From Bacteroidota bacterium (GTDB taxonomy: Bacteria; Bacteroidota; Bacteroidia; Chitinophagales; Chitinophagaceae), in NCBI GenBank assembly GCA_018266575.1, contig JAFEAE010000019.1, forward strand, positions 62,001-126,000: DNA of 64,000 nucleotides, given 5' to 3'. Position 1 is the stretch's first letter; each line of letters opens with the position of its first letter. Under the pieces are notes generated by a model. That model saw nothing but the letters and a program-made list of their open reading frames with translations, had not been told where the DNA came from and ran no database searches. This document shows positions 61,674 to 64,000 of the stretch, piece after piece. A program made the translations under genes and the position numbers.

Positions 61674-62041
61674 GAGTTTTTGTTACAAACATTTGAACTA
61701 CTATTAAGCATTGTTGCGTCGCACACTTGTACTGCAACAATTCTATTGAGCAACTACAGAATGTAAGCAGTAAACAGAAAACAGCGAGCAGCTGATTTTC
61801 AATTTTCTATTATCAATTTCCAATTCACTCACAGAATCCTTTTGCGAAATGCTGCACTTAACTACGTGTTACTCTTTGGTCAAATTCAAATATCAATTCT
61901 CAATTTCTTCATCTCATCAATCCTGAAAATCTCACAAATCCGGGTTCAGACAATAAAAACCCTTAGCCTCTTGCACTTGCAAAATATTTATTCTAACTTA
62001 ACGTTAGTATCACAACCCTTGTAAACCCTAATAATCCGTCT
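61674..62041. other. intergenic region
   Basis: This 368-base region shows one copy of the dispersed repeat (61696-61754), then words such as GCAGTAAACAGAAAACAGCG and low-complexity TTTC/TTTAATT-rich sequence. A 60-codon open frame at 61842-62024 has no convincing protein character. No other feature is seen. Confidence 0.55.
61696..61754 (+). repeat. dispersed repeat, core CATTGTTGCGTCGCA
   Basis: It reads AACTACTATTAAGCATTGTT, then GCGTCGCACACTTGTACTGC and AACAATTCTATTGAGCAA. One base of the core differs from the other copies. It closely matches the copy at 15484. Confidence 0.7.
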
Positions 62042-62125
62042 ATGCAAAACGCACACAAACCTTTCATTGGATTCATCATTCTTTCCCTTGCAATTTTATA
62101 TACAGTCGCCGCATTGATCAGCTAA
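62042..62125 (+). CDS. small membrane peptide (27 residues), hypothetical
   Basis: ATG at 62042 opens a 27-codon frame: MQNAHKPFIGFIILSLAILY and then TVAALIS. It is one transmembrane helix with a short positive N-terminus. Too short to be sure. It resembles the 45-residue membrane protein at 15260 in general style only. Confidence 0.4.
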   Translation: MQNAHKPFIGFIILSLAILYTVAALIS

Positions 62126-62207
62126 ATTTTCTACAAAGATTTCCAGACAATCTTATGTTTTTTCGTTGCGCCGCCGCGCCGTTGCGTGAAAACATTATAT
62201 TCGCAGC

Positions 62208-62693
62208 ATGCAACATGTTGTTATAAGAACTATTGAACCTGCGGATAATAAAACACTCGCCGAAATTGTGAGGAGTTCCCTTGCTGAATTTGGAGTAGAC
62301 AAACCCGGAACAGTTTATTACGATCCAACTACCGATCATCTTTACGAATTATTTCAAACTCCCAAAAGCGGCTATTTTGTTGCATTGGTGAACAATGAAA
62401 TTGTTGGCGGGGCAGGCATTTTCCCTTCGAATGGTTTGCCATCTGATACTTGTGAACTCGTGAAAATGTATTTAAAAAAACATGCCCGTGGATTGGGGCT
62501 TGGCAAATTACTCATCGCAAAATGCCTCGAAACAGCCAAAGAAACCGGTTATACACAAGTATATCTCGAAACAATGCCCGAGTTAAAAAAAGCATTAAGC
62601 GTTTATGAAAAATTCGGTTTTCATTATTTAAATGGCCCAATGGGAAATACCGGCCATTTCGGCTGCGACAGGTGGATGCTTAAAATCTTATAA
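62208..62693 (+). CDS. GNAT N-acetyltransferase
   Basis: The 161-residue protein has the acetyl-CoA-binding motif A (LVKMYLKKHARGLGLGKLLIAKCLE with RGLGLGK) and motif B-like KKALSVYEKFGFHYL near the C-terminus. Substrate unknown. Its end overlaps that of the convergent SprT-like gene by six bases (62688-62693). Confidence 0.87.
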   Translation: MQHVVIRTIEPADNKTLAEIVRSSLAEFGVDKPGTVYYDPTTDHLYELFQTPKSGYFVALVNNEIVGGAGIFPSNGLPSDTCELVKMYLKKHARGLGLGKLLIAKCLETAKETGYTQVYLETMPELKKALSVYEKFGFHYLNGPMGNTGHFGCDRWMLKIL

Positions 62694-63320
62694 CCACTCT
62701 CCTTCCACAATACTTACCTCAAAGATCGGGCTGAACAAATAGGTTTTATTCGTCGCAATTTCTATACATTGAAAACGCTTGCGCAGTTTTTTTCCTTTGC
62801 GGAATATCCTTCCATCGCCTGCATCAAATAATTTTCCTTCGGGGATTTGTTCTACCATTATCTTCTTCTCAAAACCTTCATCATATTTTCTTAATACACG
62901 CATCAGGTCTTCGTCTGCACAACTACTGGCCGGAAGATCGTGCAAATTTTTTTTAAATGCAATAAGTATATCGTGCGGAAAAATCTCTAACCGGATAAAA
63001 TCTTCCAGCATTTTTCTGTACACCAATTTCCATTCTTTGCCGTGAGATTGCACGTGGTTTCCATATTGCATAAAAGTCACCAGGTGCGCAAGTTCATGTA
63101 TCAACGTGATCAGGAAAGAAAATTTATTAAGGTTTCCGTTTACACTGATGCGATGGTTTTTTCCGCCGATAGCATGGCGATAATCACCCAAAACGGTTTT
63201 TCGTTCACGCGTTATCGTTAGATGAACTTTATAATGGTTCAGGTAATCAAGCACCAATGATGCCGATTCATCGGGAATGAATTGACGGAGATATGAAAGC
63301 GGGGCTTCTTTTTTAGGCAT
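62688..63320 (-). CDS. SprT-like zinc-metalloprotease-fold protein
   Basis: The 210-residue protein has the SprT domain with the metal-binding motif LIHELAHLVTF (HExxH) and a later SHGKEWKLVYRKMLE with the third ligand His. It resembles SprT/Spartan proteases, several of which act in DNA-protein crosslink repair; the role here is unproven. It overlaps the membrane protein gene upstream by eight bases (63313-63320), so the two are translationally coupled. Confidence 0.87.
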   Translation of the reverse strand: MPKKEAPLSYLRQFIPDESASLVLDYLNHYKVHLTITRERKTVLGDYRHAIGGKNHRISVNGNLNKFSFLITLIHELAHLVTFMQYGNHVQSHGKEWKLVYRKMLEDFIRLEIFPHDILIAFKKNLHDLPASSCADEDLMRVLRKYDEGFEKKIMVEQIPEGKLFDAGDGRIFRKGKKLRKRFQCIEIATNKTYLFSPIFEVSIVEGEWL

Positions 63321-63717
63321 TTTTCTGCGACTTGTTCAGACGGAGCAATATCCGTACTTCAGTAAACGTGTATACGAGGTATAACCCGCAGCAGATAAAT
63401 ATCCCGATCTTATTTACATTACTTCGCTCGGCGAAAATATAAATAACAACAGCTATCATACAAACAGCCATTCTGAACAACATGCCTGCATAAATAGTCC
63501 GCACAAATGCATAAGGGTTTGTATTCTTCAACCCTTTCCTGAATATTAAAAAGGAAAATATTGCTGCAATAAATAAAATAAGGTTACCGATCAACACCAC
63601 GGTATAACTAACATCCAAAGACGGAAATAGTTTTTCCGATACAAAAGCTAAAATATTTACAAGAACAAAAATTACGATGATCGCAGCAACAGGGTTCTTA
63701 ACCGGTTTGTTTTCCAT
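63313..63717 (-). CDS. four-helix membrane protein, hypothetical
   Basis: The 134-residue protein has about four membrane helices (residues 12-27, 38-60, 72-95 and 103-122) and a short positive C-terminus (LLRLNKSQKNA). The second half, FVRTIYAGMLFRMAVCMIAV, is reminiscent of the small AtpI-type proteins next to ATP synthase genes of Bacteroidota, but this is only a resemblance. It lies downstream of the bactofilin gene on the same strand. Confidence 0.7.
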   Translation of the reverse strand: MENKPVKNPVAAIIVIFVLVNILAFVSEKLFPSLDVSYTVVLIGNLILFIAAIFSFLIFRKGLKNTNPYAFVRTIYAGMLFRMAVCMIAVVIYIFAERSNVNKIGIFICCGLYLVYTFTEVRILLRLNKSQKNA

Positions 63718-63841
63718 CTGAATAAATTACACGTGCAAAAATACAATTGCCGCAAAGGTAATTATTCATAATTCATACGGATAAAGAAAGCTTGTCCGCA
63801 GTATAGCTGCAGAAAAAAACGATTCAATTGTAAGACTGGGA

Positions 63842-64000
63842 TCAGGCTGTTGCTAATCCGGCGATAGGTTCAGTTGCTTTTTTCGATTCAAGAGAAACTT
63901 TGCCGTTGCTTGCCGCAGTAGTGATCATGTGGCATTCTCCATTGAAAGTGGCAGAAGGTTCTATCTGCAATTTCGCAGCCTGGATATTTCCATTAACGAT
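63842..64000 (-). CDS. bactofilin (polymer-forming cytoskeletal protein), partial
   Basis: The last 52 codons read IVNGNIQAAKLQIEPSATFN at the start of the visible part and end in ATEPIAGLATA. This is the end of the beta-helical bactofilin domain, whose repeats carry VxGxI and LxIxxxAxFxG patterns, plus the variable tail. Its N-terminal part is beyond the right edge. In the same direction follow the four-helix protein and the SprT-like gene. Confidence 0.87.
   Translation of the reverse strand: MVNGNIQAAKLQIEPSATFNGECHMITTAASNGKVSLESKKATEPIAGLATA

Noticed and set aside
61842..62024. 60-codon reading frame in the gap after the TSUP fusion
   Set aside because: Composition is that of A/T-rich non-coding DNA, with no signal or domain and no start context.

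Overview
The window is a 64 kb chromosomal segment of roughly 37-39 percent GC from a member of the Bacteroidota, most likely of the Chitinophagaceae type. That placement is an inference from several traits. There are type IX secretion (T9SS) C-terminal sorting domains, promoter boxes of the TAnnTTTG kind, and almost no Shine-Dalgarno sequences. There are also a TonB-dependent receptor with a carboxypeptidase-like N-terminal domain, DUF6089/DUF2490/DUF4846/DUF6515-type proteins, and many short intergenic repeats. I saw no rRNA, tRNA, CRISPR array, prophage, insertion sequence or replication origin. Both ends cut a gene: OsmC on the left and a bactofilin on the right.

Layout. 0-1.7 kb: OsmC (partial), CsaA, an NTF2-like secreted protein and an alkyl-DNA repair methyltransferase. 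1.8-7.4 kb: a complete RND efflux operon (adaptor, pump, TolC-type channel). 7.8-15.4 kb: ferredoxin-type oxidoreductase, cytidine deaminase, signal peptidase I, a B12-binding MerR regulator, a small hydrolase, and a response regulator that has an AAA+ domain but no DNA-binding domain. 15.4-16.3 kb: a nest of repeats with two full copies and one deleted copy of a nested-palindrome element. 16.3-21.7 kb: an operon of an amino acid/choline-type permease, a choline-kinase-like phosphotransferase and a dimethylglycine-dehydrogenase-like flavoprotein. 21.8-33.1 kb: fucosidase, pyruvate dehydrogenase E1 beta, DinB, outer membrane proteins, an S1-domain protein, Smr, an MFS exporter, thiolase and a T9SS cargo protein. 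33.5-36.6 kb: two tandem paralogous T9SS cargo proteins that share a leader able to fold over the start codon. 36.7-49.5 kb: YpdA-type reductase, an SPFH protein, DinB-fold proteins, Nif3-like, transglutaminase-like, TonB-like, isomerase-like, an ABC exporter and lipoproteins.

49.6-61.7 kb is the most interesting part, a complete assimilatory sulfate reduction region. CysD/CysN make APS, and a 4Fe-4S-type CysH reduces it to sulfite, which explains why there is no CysC. CobA plus a SirC domain make siroheme for a sulfite reductase that carries a C-terminal HEPN-like domain. The SirC domain is fused to a TSUP-type sulfur transporter and is translationally coupled to a TonB-dependent receptor. 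Each transcription unit carries a palindromic motif, TCTAY-N7-RTAGR. Three of them (cysH, sulfite reductase, receptor) then have a very short ORF containing cysteine codons (2 in 21, 2 in 23 and 4 in 37) just before the main gene. A fourth, weaker case precedes the DUF2490 gene, where a mini-ORF is followed by a terminator-like hairpin. I propose a sulfur regulon controlled by a palindrome-binding repressor and by cysteine-codon leader peptides. I do not know of a description of this in Bacteroidota.

61.7-64 kb: a small membrane peptide, a GNAT acetyltransferase, a SprT-like metalloprotein, a four-helix membrane protein and the partial bactofilin. A dispersed repeat with the core CATCGTTGCGTCGCA occurs at seven intergenic places across the window.
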